From Ascidia mentula (taxonomy: Eukaryota; Chordata; Ascidiacea; Phlebobranchia; Ascidiidae), in assembly GCA_947561715.1 (NCBI GenBank), contig OX387198.1, positions 18,975,645-19,039,644 on the forward strand: a stretch of DNA of 64,000 nucleotides, read 5' to 3'. Below are positions 9,579 to 19,570 of the stretch, one piece after another (the first letter of the stretch is position 1; every line of letters begins with the position of its first letter). The notes under the pieces are model-generated. The model worked only from the letters and a program-made list of their open reading frames with translations, was not told the origin of the DNA and made no database searches. A program made the translations under genes and the position numbers.

Positions 9579-10135
9579 TGTAACGTGCTTTTTCAACGGA
9601 TCGGCGGCGTTACACGCTACACAGCAGTTTTGGCCTTTATTCCAAATGTGTTAAAAACGCGACCCAGTTCTCCTAGGTAGTGGCCAAGCCCGCAGAACAC
9701 AACAGACACTTGTATTCAATACAACAAAAATGACCAGCACAACACCAACGGAACAGGAACGGTTTCTATAAACAAAAAGAAACACAATTGTACATACGGT
9801 TTGCAACCAAACTGTTTTGCGACCGATCTATCAGCAGGCACAGGTTGCCCGTTGCGAAATCACATTCACAATCTGCATCAATCAGATGCCGGCAAAACTT
9901 CCAAAGGTCACAGTTTTTAGAGATAAACACAGTTATCAGACGTAAACATTATCTACGCCTTATTCAAATAGAATCAGGTTAAAGCACATGCCAAAAAACT
10001 GGCAACGCAAGTACAAGCAAACCTAACCACGCGGTCTGCACGCGCAGCCTTTGTTATGAGTGTTGCGTCAAACATAGAAAGCATAACAAAAGCAGTAACG
10101 AAAAGGAATAAACAATTTTGGTTTGGGAATCTACA
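9579..10135 (-). repeat. 5' LTR of BEL family 1
   Basis: In minus-strand reading it begins TGTAGATTCCC and ends GCACGTTACA. The end at 10135 is fixed by the CAATG duplication, and the outer 160 bases match the solo LTR at 38770-39298. The spliced-leader word lies at 9959-9974, about 161 bases from the LTR start. Confidence 0.8.
9959..9974 (-). other. spliced-leader word inside the 5' LTR
   Basis: Exact 16-base match, on the minus strand, to the ascidian spliced leader ATTCTATTTGAATAAG, about 161 bases from the LTR start and in transcript sense. This is where the U3/R border, that is the RNA 5' end, would be expected. Confidence 0.85.
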
Positions 10136-10282
10136 CAATGTTTCACCAATTTTCTTGGACGATTTTGAAGAAAATTGGAAACATCTGCGTTGTAACTTCT
10201 GTAATCTCCAGATGATCTCATGTTTTCTTGCTTGTACCTTTATATGATGTAATTATATTGATTTCGCTTGCCACTTCCATTT

Positions 10283-10940
10283 GAAAGTAACCAAAAAAAT
10301 GGTTGTAGGAAACTTACTTCTCATATGCATTTGGAAGGAATTCTTTGTGCAAAATTGTGATTAAGCCAGATAATGATTTATCTGTCCTGAATCGAACATG
10401 ACATCCTTTCAAAACTCGGTTTTGTCTTTCAATACCATTGTTGGTACGAATCAAAACCTTTAACTGGTCTGCTCGATAGAGCCACATCCATCTCTAAAAA
10501 ATATTGCACTACCTGCAAAAATCTAAGAACATACATATATTTAATTATAAAACCTCTTTTTCCTTAAGCCAAACATTTGTGAAGTATTTTTGCAGTTTCA
10601 CATTGTTTATCCACACAGAACTGGACTGAAATAGATGTAATGCTCTGTCGCAGCTTTCCTCACATTCAGCATTAGCAATTCCTCTCCTAAATGATAAAAC
10701 TTCATCCTTGTCTGGAGCTACTTGATTTTCAGACTTTTTCACCCATCTTTCCCATGCCTGTTCGCGATGAAAATCGCAAATAAAGACACGGACATCTAGA
10801 AAAATTGCAACAAAATATATGGCATGTATATTTTATGCACACTTTGTACCTGCAAAAATACTTTCAATGGCGTGAATCTCTGCATCACATTTGTCGACCA
10901 TAAAAAATGATGGGTTCCATTCAGGAGTCCATTGCATCTA
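10283..10940 (-). pseudogene. MULE transposase core, two exons
   Basis: Minus-strand reading gives NPSFFMVDKCDAEIHAIES then, after a short intron, VRVFICDFHREQAWERWVKK and a 65-residue continuation to about 10545. A second intron (about 10500-10545) leads to RTNNGIERQNRVLKGC and FLPNAYEK. These are typical Mutator-family blocks: the DDE aspartate region, CDFHREQAW, and the TNNGIE glutamate block. The exon ending near 10940 follows an acceptor TGATAG. Upstream exons are missing from the neighbourhood. Confidence 0.75.
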
Positions 10941-11376
10941 TCATGTCATATTAAAGAACAGTTCCTAGTATCGTGATGCTATTGTTTGACACGCAATTGC
11001 TTTGTCCCGACACCAACCTGTTACAATTAGCCACGGGCACTTTTCAAACTCACGTCAACTCGATTAGAACGAACGAACATTCATCATTCATGCTAAATGA
11101 CACAAGTAGCGCTCCGTACACCTCATTAAAACGTTCTACACCAATTTTGTCATAACCTTTAACACTAACGTCATTTTTAATATGGTCTTCTTCTTACCTG
11201 AACTCAATTAACTGCAGTAACTACGAGCTATTGTTTGAGACCAGTTTTTATGCGATGTTTGTAAGTTGTCGATGTGTTTTCTTGTTTTAATGAATATAAT
11301 TGGAGGGTAAATCTTAAAGGTCTGCAGATTTTGTTTAAACAGTAGAGCAGGAGTCAGGCAGTGTTATATTTTGTAC
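10940..11376. other. gap, possible LTR of the neighbouring Gypsy copy
   Basis: No coding signal. The stretch lies upstream of the MITE and the Gypsy gag, so it may contain the Gypsy 5' LTR, but no second LTR copy was found in this window to prove it. Confidence 0.25.
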
Positions 11377-11779
11377 TACCGTATTTTGCGGACCATAAAG
11401 CGCACCCGATTATAAGGCGCACTGTCAATAAATTGCTTTGATTAGTTTTTTGTTCATACATAAGGCGCACCGGGCTATAGAACGCAACGTATTTTAAGGA
11501 GTATGGGTTACCGTATAAAGCTCATTAAACAAAAACTTGTTACGTAATAAATGTAAGCAAGTCACAATAGTATGAATATCACAGTTGCTAGTTGCTTTTA
11601 CCGTAGTTTATTGTGTAAGACGGTGGTTTATTTATAATAGTATCGGTACTGGTTTTGAGTGTAGGCAATAAAGCACTACTTGATCCATACATTAGGCGCA
11701 CCGGCTTATAAGGCGCATGATCAATTTATGAGGAAAAAAAAGGATTTAAGTTGCGCCTTATGGTCCGTAAAATACGGTA
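11377..11779. mobile_element. palindrome-ended MITE
   Basis: It begins TACCGTATTTTGCGGACCAT and ends with the near inverse, TTATGGTCCGTAAAATACGG then TA. Internal words such as ATAAGGCGCAC recur near both ends in opposite sense. The terminal TA may be the target duplication. Elements with CCGTATTTT...GGCGCA ends are widespread in animal genomes. I do not assign a superfamily. It sits immediately before the Gypsy gag. Confidence 0.75.
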
Positions 11780-14067
11780 CGTCCCACCACGGGTCAGTGC
11801 AAATTTGTTGACTCGCCTTCGTGATACTTGAACACGCAAATTAACCTTCTGAATTTTTACGCGCTTTAATATGTCGCAAAAGTCTACGAGTTTCATTCCC
11901 AAGTTCCTAAAGAGTGCGATTAAATCAAAAGGGGTTGAAACGTCAGAACCAGCATTGTTGATCACGCCAGGTGATTTTGCCTCGACACACGCAACTACGC
12001 AAGCAGATCCGTCAGATGTTAGTTTGTCCAGCAGTGAAGAATCAAATAACGACATGCAAGATCATGATTTGTATGGTTTTACAAGTGGTTTAAACGCACC
12101 AGTCAGCACCGCTACGCACTGTTCTGTCGCAATCTCTCACGTAACTACCACTCACGTTGTTTCAGACTCGCCTGGATTGACATATTCTATAGCTCAACCC
12201 CGCTCAAGTTATTTTGTGCACCCTGGCAACATTGATCAGGCAGCGTCTATGTTTTTGCCCTCGAGTCAAGCACCGTTTTCGACGCCTTGTTATTCTGGCA
12301 TTCCTGCACCTAATATTGCGTCTAGAAGAATTGCATCTGTGGCACCCATGTCAGCTAAAGTAAAGTTGCCCCCAATGTGGCAGGATTCTGTTAAGTTGTG
12401 GTTGGCAACGGTTGAGATTATTTTTCAGAACCATCGGGTCACGTCTGACGAGGAGAAATTTAATTTAACCATTTCTTCTCTTAATCAGGAACAGGCGCAA
12501 CGGGTTGGTCACATCATTTTGGGCAAGGTTGGTTGTCGTTCTTATGGTGATTTAAAACAAGCGCTTTTGAAGGCGTTTGATAGCAACCCCATAACAGAGG
12601 TACATGAATTGTTTCATGATTTAACACTGGACAATAAACATCCAAGTATTTTGTTAAATCGCATGAAAGTTCTTCTGGGTAACTACCAAGAACTGAGCCC
12701 AGACGCAGAGAAACTGTTAAAAAAATTGTTTTATGATAGATTGCCTGCTCATATCAGAATGATATTGGCACCCGATTATGGTTTGTCTGTAGACATATTG
12801 GCTGAGAAGGCTGATCACATTACGTTGATCAGCGAGCCTGGTAAGTTTCAACCAGACAGAGTGGTCAAACATCACGCAGGTGCTTCGGACGCGAGAAACA
12901 TTATGGACAACACTCAAATGGTCATAAATGACAACATTGCAGGTTTTGAAAACGGCTCAAACCGTTTCGTCCGTCACCCCACGGTTTCAAACGCCAAGAT
13001 GGCAAAATGGCGGTTATTACAGGTCTGGTAATTTCGCGGAGCGCAGCAATAGTTATCGGCCGCCTCCTCGTCGAGATTATAATGCTCGACCACGCCCGAG
13101 GGCATCTAACTTTAATGGCATACAGGACTACCAACGTCCGCGTTTCTCTCAGGCGCCACCTTCCGACTTGTGTTATTACCACAGCAGGTATGGGTCGCAT
13201 GCAACTACTTGTACTCCTCCCTGTTCATTCAACCGTCAAAAAAACGGGCAACGCCCCTCTCATTAAGGGTGAACAATGTAAGGGGCGAAACACATAAGCT
13301 GAATTTCCTTGTAGATACTGGCAGTGCCCTCAGTTTAATTCCCCGTAAAATGAAGTGCGCTTTGGGAAACGAATTTCAATCATACGGGGAAGTAGAGTTA
13401 TCTCTCAACTTTAATGCCGGCCGTTTTACGTGGACATTTCTCGTTTGTGATGTGGATTCTTGTATAATAGGTGCCGATTTTTTGAGTAATTTTAGGTTGT
13501 TGGTTGATGTACACCACAAGCGTTTGTTGCGCAGCGTAAACGCGATGGGTAAAAAGTCACTTAAACGATCTACTAAAATATCGGATAAAAGTTCTGTTAA
13601 ACAGACAGACCATGTCATGATCAGTCGTGTAAATGTTGCTAGCGTAGAAAGCACAACGCACGATACCGTCTTAGAAATAGATCGTTATCGAAACATTTTG
13701 ACGCAGTTTCCCGCTATCACGCAACAGATTTCAGGTGATCGACCCCCAAAACATAACGTGATGCACAGAATAGACTGCCGGGCGGCCTGTGTCGTGTCGT
13801 CCAAGAAGGTTGTCGCCGGAGACGCTACATGTCGCTAGAGAGCTTTTCGCGAAACTGGGTTCGTCCTTCTTGTAGTCCTTGGACTTCTCCCTTGCATGTT
13901 GTCCCGAAAAAGGATAAAACGCTTCGATTTGTGGGTTATTATAGATCCTTAAATTTATTAACTGAAGACGATTCTTATCCATTGCCTTATTTGCGCGATT
14001 TTACAAATAATTTGCATGGAAAAACCGTGTTTAGTTCCGTGGATTTGCTCTCGGCGTATTATCAAAG
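11780..14067 (+). mobile_element. Gypsy-type LTR element, broken copy (gag, protease, start of RT)
   Basis: A gag-like frame at 11871-13031 (LPPMWQDSVKLWLATVEIIF and following helices) is followed by a basic nucleic-acid-binding stretch (12928-13266). A protease region (13170-13838, FLVDTGSALSLIP) and the start of a reverse transcriptase (13829-14066, WTSPLHVVPKKD) come next. The copy stops abruptly near 14067, where CACTA-like sequence on the other strand begins. Family: Gypsy, with an insect/marine-invertebrate type gag. Broken, with several breaks. Confidence 0.75.
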
Positions 14068-14078
14068 TTTCATGTCGT

Positions 14079-14620
14079 TTAGTATCTAAAATATAGATGG
14101 TTGCTTAATGCACTGATAGCAGTGGAAACAACAAAGTACTGCACCCAAACTGATGATTTAAGGCAAGCATAATCCTCCAAAACAAGTGAAATTAGCTTTC
14201 CCTGCAAAAGTTCTCCTCGTCTGTGGTTAAATGTCCTTCTCATTCTATCCTCTATTACAATATCATCGGCATTTTTATGGTCTTTTATATACTTAATGTG
14301 ACTTTTCACTGTGTTTACATCTTCAGTTTGCATTGACATCTCTTCCTTAGAAGCATAAATAAATTTTCATTAAAAAAACTATTTTGTTATTTTGGCCAGA
14401 ACTCATTGAGTAAATTAATCATAATTGTGGCAATGCATGCTTGATGTAAACAAATTCTTTACTTGCACTTTTCTTCTTTTGCATTGAATTTCCTCTGTTT
14501 CTTTCACTTGAACTTTTGCATGACCATACTTGGCTTGCATTAGTTTTCGTTTTTGCAAGTTATTAATTGAGCGCCGACTGTCCTTAAATTTGTTGATCAA
14601 AGAATTTCGCCACAAATTCT
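14079..14620 (-). pseudogene. later exons of the same transposon-associated gene
   Basis: Two exon-like frames occur: 14415-14620 (WRNSLINKFKDSRRSI, basic region with RKLMQAKYGHAK) and 14079-14340 (IEDRMRRTFNHRRGELLQG, then SLVLEDYACL). They match the middle of the family whose N-terminal exon lies at 19303-19550. The low-coordinate end abuts the broken Gypsy copy. Confidence 0.45.
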
Positions 14621-14976
14621 AAAATATAGATCCATTAATTTTTATTTTCCAATTAGAGCATTGCAAACATCATGATATATCCGGCATTCAGGATACCTTT
14701 CAATAAAAAGCACACATTAGAAACTTTATGCACCTAAAATGAGCTGTGAAAGTACAATCTTACATGGTATATTTAAGTTGTTACACAACATAAACGGAAC
14801 GAAACAGCAGTGCACAGTAACATAGGTTGCAATAGAATGCCCTTGACGGCACAGAGGAACACTTATATATGAGGTGGTCACGTGACACCACCACGTTGTG
14901 CAATCATTCAGGCGAAACACACTACATCCCCCCTTTCCTCAAATTACTGTGCACTGCTGTTTCGTTCCGTTTATGT

Positions 14977-17364
14977 CAGGGGTGCACAACCTTTTTACTA
15001 CTGCCGGCCGCAACGCACGCACTACTGTGTCCTAACGGCCGCCGTTGAATATACTGCTTTTCCAACGATATACCCCTGATAATTTCGACAAGTTGACGTG
15101 AGCAATATAAGAAAGGAAAGAAAATGATTCCATACCTGAAAATTGTGCACTATTTATTATTTACAAATTACGTATATACAACGTAACGAAGAGTTGAAGT
15201 ATTTAATGGCTGCCTTGTTCTTGCACGCCCATAGACAAACTTTCGAAATTAGGTTGCTCGTTGAAATCATCAGACGAAGACCCGACTCCAAATTGCTGTC
15301 CAACATACGTGTTCGGTACTTGTTCTTCAAATACTTCATTTTTGAAAACGCTGCTTCGCACACGTAAGTGCTTCCAAATAGAACAAGAGTTTTTCTGGCT
15401 AATTCTTGCAGTTTAGGATATTCAACTGCACTTTTCCAGGTATCCAGCAAACCTTCTTCGTCTTTAAATTTCTTGACTAGCTGCTCGTTATTTTTCAACT
15501 CAACCAGCTCCATTTGAAGACGTAACGGTGCAATATCGGTTTCCACCAGATGTGGAAAAGCAACGATTCTGATTGTTTGCGAAATTTTCTCAAAATCTTT
15601 AAAACGGTTAGCGAATTCCTCCAACAGCCCGTCGAAAACGCCGGAAAATATATCGATTGGAATATTCCCAACATTTATTTCTTTGCTGTCAATCAGCGCT
15701 GTCACTTGCGGAAAATGAAAGAAATTGCGTTGCCTTAGATGACTTTTAAAGAGTAGACATTTGTCCCGGAAATCTTGTACTCTTTTGTACAGGAGACAAA
15801 CTGTTGTTGTTTTTCCTTGCAAACTTTGGTTCAGATAGTTGACATGAGTTAGAAAATCCACCAGAAAAGCAAGAGATGTGAGGAAGTCAACGTTGATCAG
15901 GGGGCAATACTTGTTTTTAAAGCCATAATATTCTGTTATTTCTTTTCGCAAAAGCAGAACACGGCAAGACGTCTCTCCCTGAGACAACCAACGGACGGAG
16001 GAGTGATAAAGCACGTCCTCTGCTGACGTATCACTTGAGCTTAAAATTTCTTGAAATTGCCTGTGATGAAGAGCATTTGTCCGAATGAATAAAATAATAC
16101 CATTTACGTCTTTCAGAACGTTACTTAAAGCAACGGATTTGGCACACAATGCTTCCTGGTGGATAATACAGTGAAGATTAACGAGCTCGTTATTTTCATG
16201 CTCCTTACATACGTAATCTGACAATCTTGTCACAAATCCTTGTTGCTTACCCGTCATGGCAGGTGCGCCATCCGTGCAAATGCCACGAAGACTTTTTAAA
16301 TCTAATCCGGACCGAATGCAGGCATTTTTGACTGCATCAAATATGTCTTCACCACGGGTGCGGGTAGCCAGTGTTTCCATTGAAAGAAGATCCTCACACA
16401 ACTCAAAACTTGTAGATAGAGAACGAACGAAGACTAGCAGTTGCTCAGAGTCGTTGATGTCCGTAGATTCGTCAACAGCGAGCGCAAGTAAACTTCCTTC
16501 TTTATTAACTTTTGCTTTCAGAGAGAGCTTCAACTGCTGAGCGATGTCAGATTGCCGGCGTTGCACAGTAGCGCGCGAGAGAGGAATCGATGAGTAATCT
16601 ATTTCTTTGCCGGGATGAATGCATTTCACAACGTCCATGATACATCGCTTAACAAGTTCCCCATCGGAATAAGGCTTTCCTGCAACACCAAGATGATATG
16701 CCACTCTGTAGGAAGCTTCGCAACGATGATTGGTGGAGTGAACGAAAGACGAGATGCAAGCGGTTTGCTGACGTACACGCTTTTTTAAATTTTCGACACA
16801 GACCTTCCTAGACTCTCCATCCAACTTTGCATAGGCGTGTGACAGATGCCGCTGAAAATGCTGCTTTGCATTATCCCCTTTTACAGTTTTAACGATTTGG
16901 CTGCAAATTAAACACTTCATGGTATGTGTTGCTGTCTGCATCATAAAGTAATCCACCTCCCATTTGGGATTAAACGCCCTTTTCTCTTCTTTTAGCAACC
17001 TTTTGCGTTTCAGTGACATGACTGATTGAGTCCACTGTTTAGCTTTTTGACAAATGTACATGCGTACATGACAATTGACAATTTACAGACATGCTATCAA
17101 TGTTTTGTGACGTCACCATCCGTATTGTTTCGCTTTGTCTCGCATGTAATTCAAAAGTTGCGGTGGCTGCAACAGTTACTACTCGCTACAGCGAACGAAT
17201 GTGTACAACGCGGAAATGGAAATGGGCCTAATTAAAAGCTTAACTCTTGAGTCCGCTTTAAAAACAAGTTTCAGAAGCAACGACGGCCGCCAATGCATGT
17301 ATTTGCATATAAATGTGCACGGCCGCAAAAAATAGCGTCCGCGGCCGCAGGTTGTGCACCGCTG
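14977..17364 (-). mobile_element. hAT DNA transposon, apparently complete
   Basis: The ends are CAGGGGTGCACAACCT and, inverted, CAGCGGTGCACAACCT (15 of 16 identical). A perfect 8-bp duplication, GTTTATGT, flanks them at 14969-14976 and 17365-17372. The single transposase gene is open over 634 codons. The element is 2388 bp, lies in the LTR of a Gypsy copy and is younger than it. An intact frame, good ends and an exact target duplication together suggest recent mobility. Confidence 0.9.
15157..17061 (-). CDS. hAT transposase (BED finger, ZBED5/SCAND3-like group)
   Basis: The protein would excise and insert the surrounding 2.4-kb element. A zinc finger of BED type is visible at C50, C53, H68 and H72. 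The RNase-H-like catalytic positions fit D197 (LAVDEST), D264 (CTDGAPAMTGKQQGF) and E569 (CEAAFSKMKYLKNKYRTRM, within the hAT C-terminal dimerisation block); VRWLSQGE is the conserved tryptophan block. The frame is uninterrupted. The natural start is more likely the second ATG (residue 16, about position 17016), giving MSLKRKR, as in relatives. Similarity to domesticated vertebrate ZBED5/FAM200/GTF2IRD2-type proteins is by motif only. Confidence 0.88.
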   Translation of the reverse strand: MYICQKAKQWTQSVMSLKRKRLLKEEKRAFNPKWEVDYFMMQTATHTMKCLICSQIVKTVKGDNAKQHFQRHLSHAYAKLDGESRKVCVENLKKRVRQQTACISSFVHSTNHRCEASYRVAYHLGVAGKPYSDGELVKRCIMDVVKCIHPGKEIDYSSIPLSRATVQRRQSDIAQQLKLSLKAKVNKEGSLLALAVDESTDINDSEQLLVFVRSLSTSFELCEDLLSMETLATRTRGEDIFDAVKNACIRSGLDLKSLRGICTDGAPAMTGKQQGFVTRLSDYVCKEHENNELVNLHCIIHQEALCAKSVALSNVLKDVNGIILFIRTNALHHRQFQEILSSSDTSAEDVLYHSSVRWLSQGETSCRVLLLRKEITEYYGFKNKYCPLINVDFLTSLAFLVDFLTHVNYLNQSLQGKTTTVCLLYKRVQDFRDKCLLFKSHLRQRNFFHFPQVTALIDSKEINVGNIPIDIFSGVFDGLLEEFANRFKDFEKISQTIRIVAFPHLVETDIAPLRLQMELVELKNNEQLVKKFKDEEGLLDTWKSAVEYPKLQELARKTLVLFGSTYVCEAAFSKMKYLKNKYRTRMLDSNLESGLRLMISTSNLISKVCLWACKNKAAIKYFNSSLRCIYVICK

Positions 17365-19302
17365 GTTTATGTTGTGTAACAAACTACAACAATACATGGT
17401 GTCAGAAGCTGGACCTCAAGATACCTAAGTGATAGAAGAGTATGGCTTTCCAGATATCGCCGTCGGAATGCTTTGATTTTAACAAGCCGGAAAGCTGGAG
17501 GACATGGATTCGCAGGTTTGATCGCTACAGATCAGCGTCTAAATTGTCTGACGAATCAAAGAAAAAGCAAACTGATACACTCAAAGTTTGATGAATACTT
17601 TGATGTTCGTAAGAATGTAATTTATGAACGATGCCAGTTTAATTCACGTGCGCAAAGACCTGGAGAAACTATTGATGAATTTATAACTTCACTATTTTCA
17701 CTAGTCGAAAGCTGCAATTATGGCGAACTAAAAGAAATGATAAGAGATCGTATCGTGGTTGGGTTGCTTGATAAAAGTTTGTCTGAGCGATTGCAACTAG
17801 ATCCTAATCTAACTTTGAATAAAGCAGTGAATATGGCCAGAAACACTGAGATTGTGAAAAAGCAGCAGGTGGAAATGCGTCGCACATCTCATTCCTATGC
17901 CGACGTTGAGCGCGTTCAAGTTTACCGATTTATACCCCAAGATTTTTTCGGGACTTGGACAATTGACACCCACTTATGATATAAAACTCATACATTCAAC
18001 AAAACCATTTTGTCTCACTTCACCTCGCAGAGTGCCACTTCCTTTACATAAGAAATTGTGTACTTAAACCTTTCTCGTGTACTGAAAAACAAAACCGTTA
18101 GAATATGTGTGGACTATACTCACTTAAATAAACATGTTTGTCGCGAACGACTGATGCTGCCTACTGTTGATGCAACACTTGCTCGCCTATCCGGTTCTAA
18201 ATATTTTTCTAAATTGGATGCTAATTCGGGATTTTGGCAAATTGTACTCTCAAAAAAATCTCGATTGCTCACCACTTTCATAACACCAGTGGGGAGGTTC
18301 TGTTTTAATAGATTACCTTTCGGTATAACATCTGCTCCAGAACATTTCCAAAGACAAATGTCACAAATATTGGACTCACTTCAAGGAGTTTTGTGCCACA
18401 TGGACGACATTCTCGTGTTTGGAGACACTCAGACACATCACGACGAGCGTTTGATGGAAGTCCTGTCGCGCCTACAGCAGGCTGGAGTAACGTTAAATGC
18501 AGATAAGTGTGTCTTTTCTGCGAAACGAATCGGTTTCTTAGGTCATATCATTGATGAAAATGGTATTTATCCAGATCCTTCAAAAATAGAAGCAGTAGTG
18601 TCCATGAAACCTCCTAACGATATAACGGGATTGCGCAGGTTTTTGGGTTTAGCAAATCAACTCGCAAAATTTGTTCCCCGTTTGGCAGACATATCTAAAC
18701 CGTTGTGTGGACTGTTACAGAAGGATGAACCATGGCAGTGGCTTCGTCCACATGAAGAATCTTTTAAGGCAATCAAAGATCTTCTCACGAGCGCTGACAT
18801 TCTTCAACATTATGATCCTCAGGCAGAAACTGTAGTTTCTGCTGATTCATCATCGTATGGACTCGGGGCTGTTTTATTACAGCGAAGAAACGGTAACTTT
18901 CGTCCAGTAGCCTACGCATCACGAGCACTAACGAAAACAGAACAGAGGTACGCTCAAATTGAGAAAGTAACGCCAAATAAGGGTCTTCGGCTTTGCTCAG
19001 AAGACTTTTTACCGTCTTTACAGCCCTTTCCGCTTCTCCATTGCTTTGTGGATACCGTGGGCTGCTAGTCTGGTGAATGAAGCCATATTGGTTGGCGAAA
19101 CACTGAAAAAGATAGGAATTGTATTGTGGGCCGTTATCCGACATCACTATGTCTGGAATCACTTGACGGCACAGAGGAACACTTATATATGAGGTGGTCA
19201 CGTGACACCACCACGTTGTGCAATCATTCAGGCGAAACACACTACACTTTATGCACCTAAAATGAGCTGTGAAAGTACAATCTTACATGGTATATTTAAC
19301 TA

Positions 19303-19550
19303 TGTCACAATACAAAATGTCTACAATGCGGCGCCGAACTGGAGGGGGAATGGGTTTTGTTGAGGCATCATCACTAAGAATGGTGTTCTTAATATCCACA
19401 GGAAAGTCTGGAAGTTTATAAATAGGCCACTTTCCAGTCTCTTCATTGGAACTATCATGAGACTCATCAGTTGATAATTTAATAGTATTAAACGAATCAC
19501 TGCTGGCTAGTATGTTATAAAGATTTTTAATATACTTGTTGTAAAAAAAT
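19303..19550 (-). pseudogene. first exon of a transposon-associated second gene
   Basis: Minus-strand reading gives NEETGKWPIYKLPDFPVDIK, then a short spacer, PPPVRRRIVDI and DIVKYTM, followed by a GTAAGA donor. The pattern is known from SAM-domain-type uncharacterised proteins that travel with transposons in fishes and invertebrates. It pairs with exons at 14079-14620 on the same strand. Confidence 0.45.
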
Positions 19551-19570
19551 CATGCCATTATCAGTTAATA

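Larger units (their letters stand above)
6305..10135 (-). mobile_element. BEL/Pao LTR element (family 1), broken, nested in the MULE
   Basis: LTRs of the TGTAGATTCC...CGTTACA type (minus-strand reading) bound the copy, with a 5-bp CAATG target duplication on each side. The parts in transcript order are gag, an aspartic protease region and an integrase C-terminal region. The right LTR is 9579-10135; the left copy (6305 to about 6759) is shorter. A related solo LTR lies at 38770-39298. The LTRs look very similar where they align, so the insertion is fairly young. The copy is broken and represents only part of a full BEL pol. A spliced-leader word lies inside each LTR. Confidence 0.85.
4605..10940 (-). 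mobile_element. Mutator-like element (MULE) with SWIM finger and Ulp1-PHD gene, split by a BEL insertion
   Basis: Reading on the minus strand from 10940, there is a MULE transposase core (10940 to 10283, two exons), then a short stretch to 10137. The BEL/Pao element 6305-10135 follows, and then the SWIM finger and C-terminal ORFs. Codons on the two sides of the BEL target duplication (CAATG at 6300-6304 and 10136-10140) continue in one frame through RPRKLVKHCIKRIG, so the BEL landed inside a transposase exon. The transposase N-terminus was not found and the terminal inverted repeats were not located. Frames shift between downstream ORFs, so the MULE is inactive. Confidence 0.75.
14776..19243. 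mobile_element. Gypsy-type LTR element, rearranged and broken, nested in the CACTA-like element
   Basis: LTR sequence of the TGTAGTGTGTTTCGCC...GTGTAACA type appears at both edges (14776 to about 14926, and about 19154-19243), with a TATATAA box. A primer-binding-type stretch TGGTGTCAGAAGCTGG is at 17399. Parts are gag-like (17443-17979), reverse transcriptase with FKMDDIL-type block and RNase H (18058-18960), and an integrase piece (18965-19165). LTRs and most coding parts do not share one orientation, so the copy is rearranged. It is broken, with several breaks. Host flanks of about 50 bp are duplicated on the two sides. Confidence 0.7.

Noticed and set aside
9998-10135. Right LTR of BEL family 1 ending at about 9998, where similarity with the left copy stops
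   Set aside because: The solo LTR at 38770-39298 continues to match up to 10135, and the CAATG duplication lies there.
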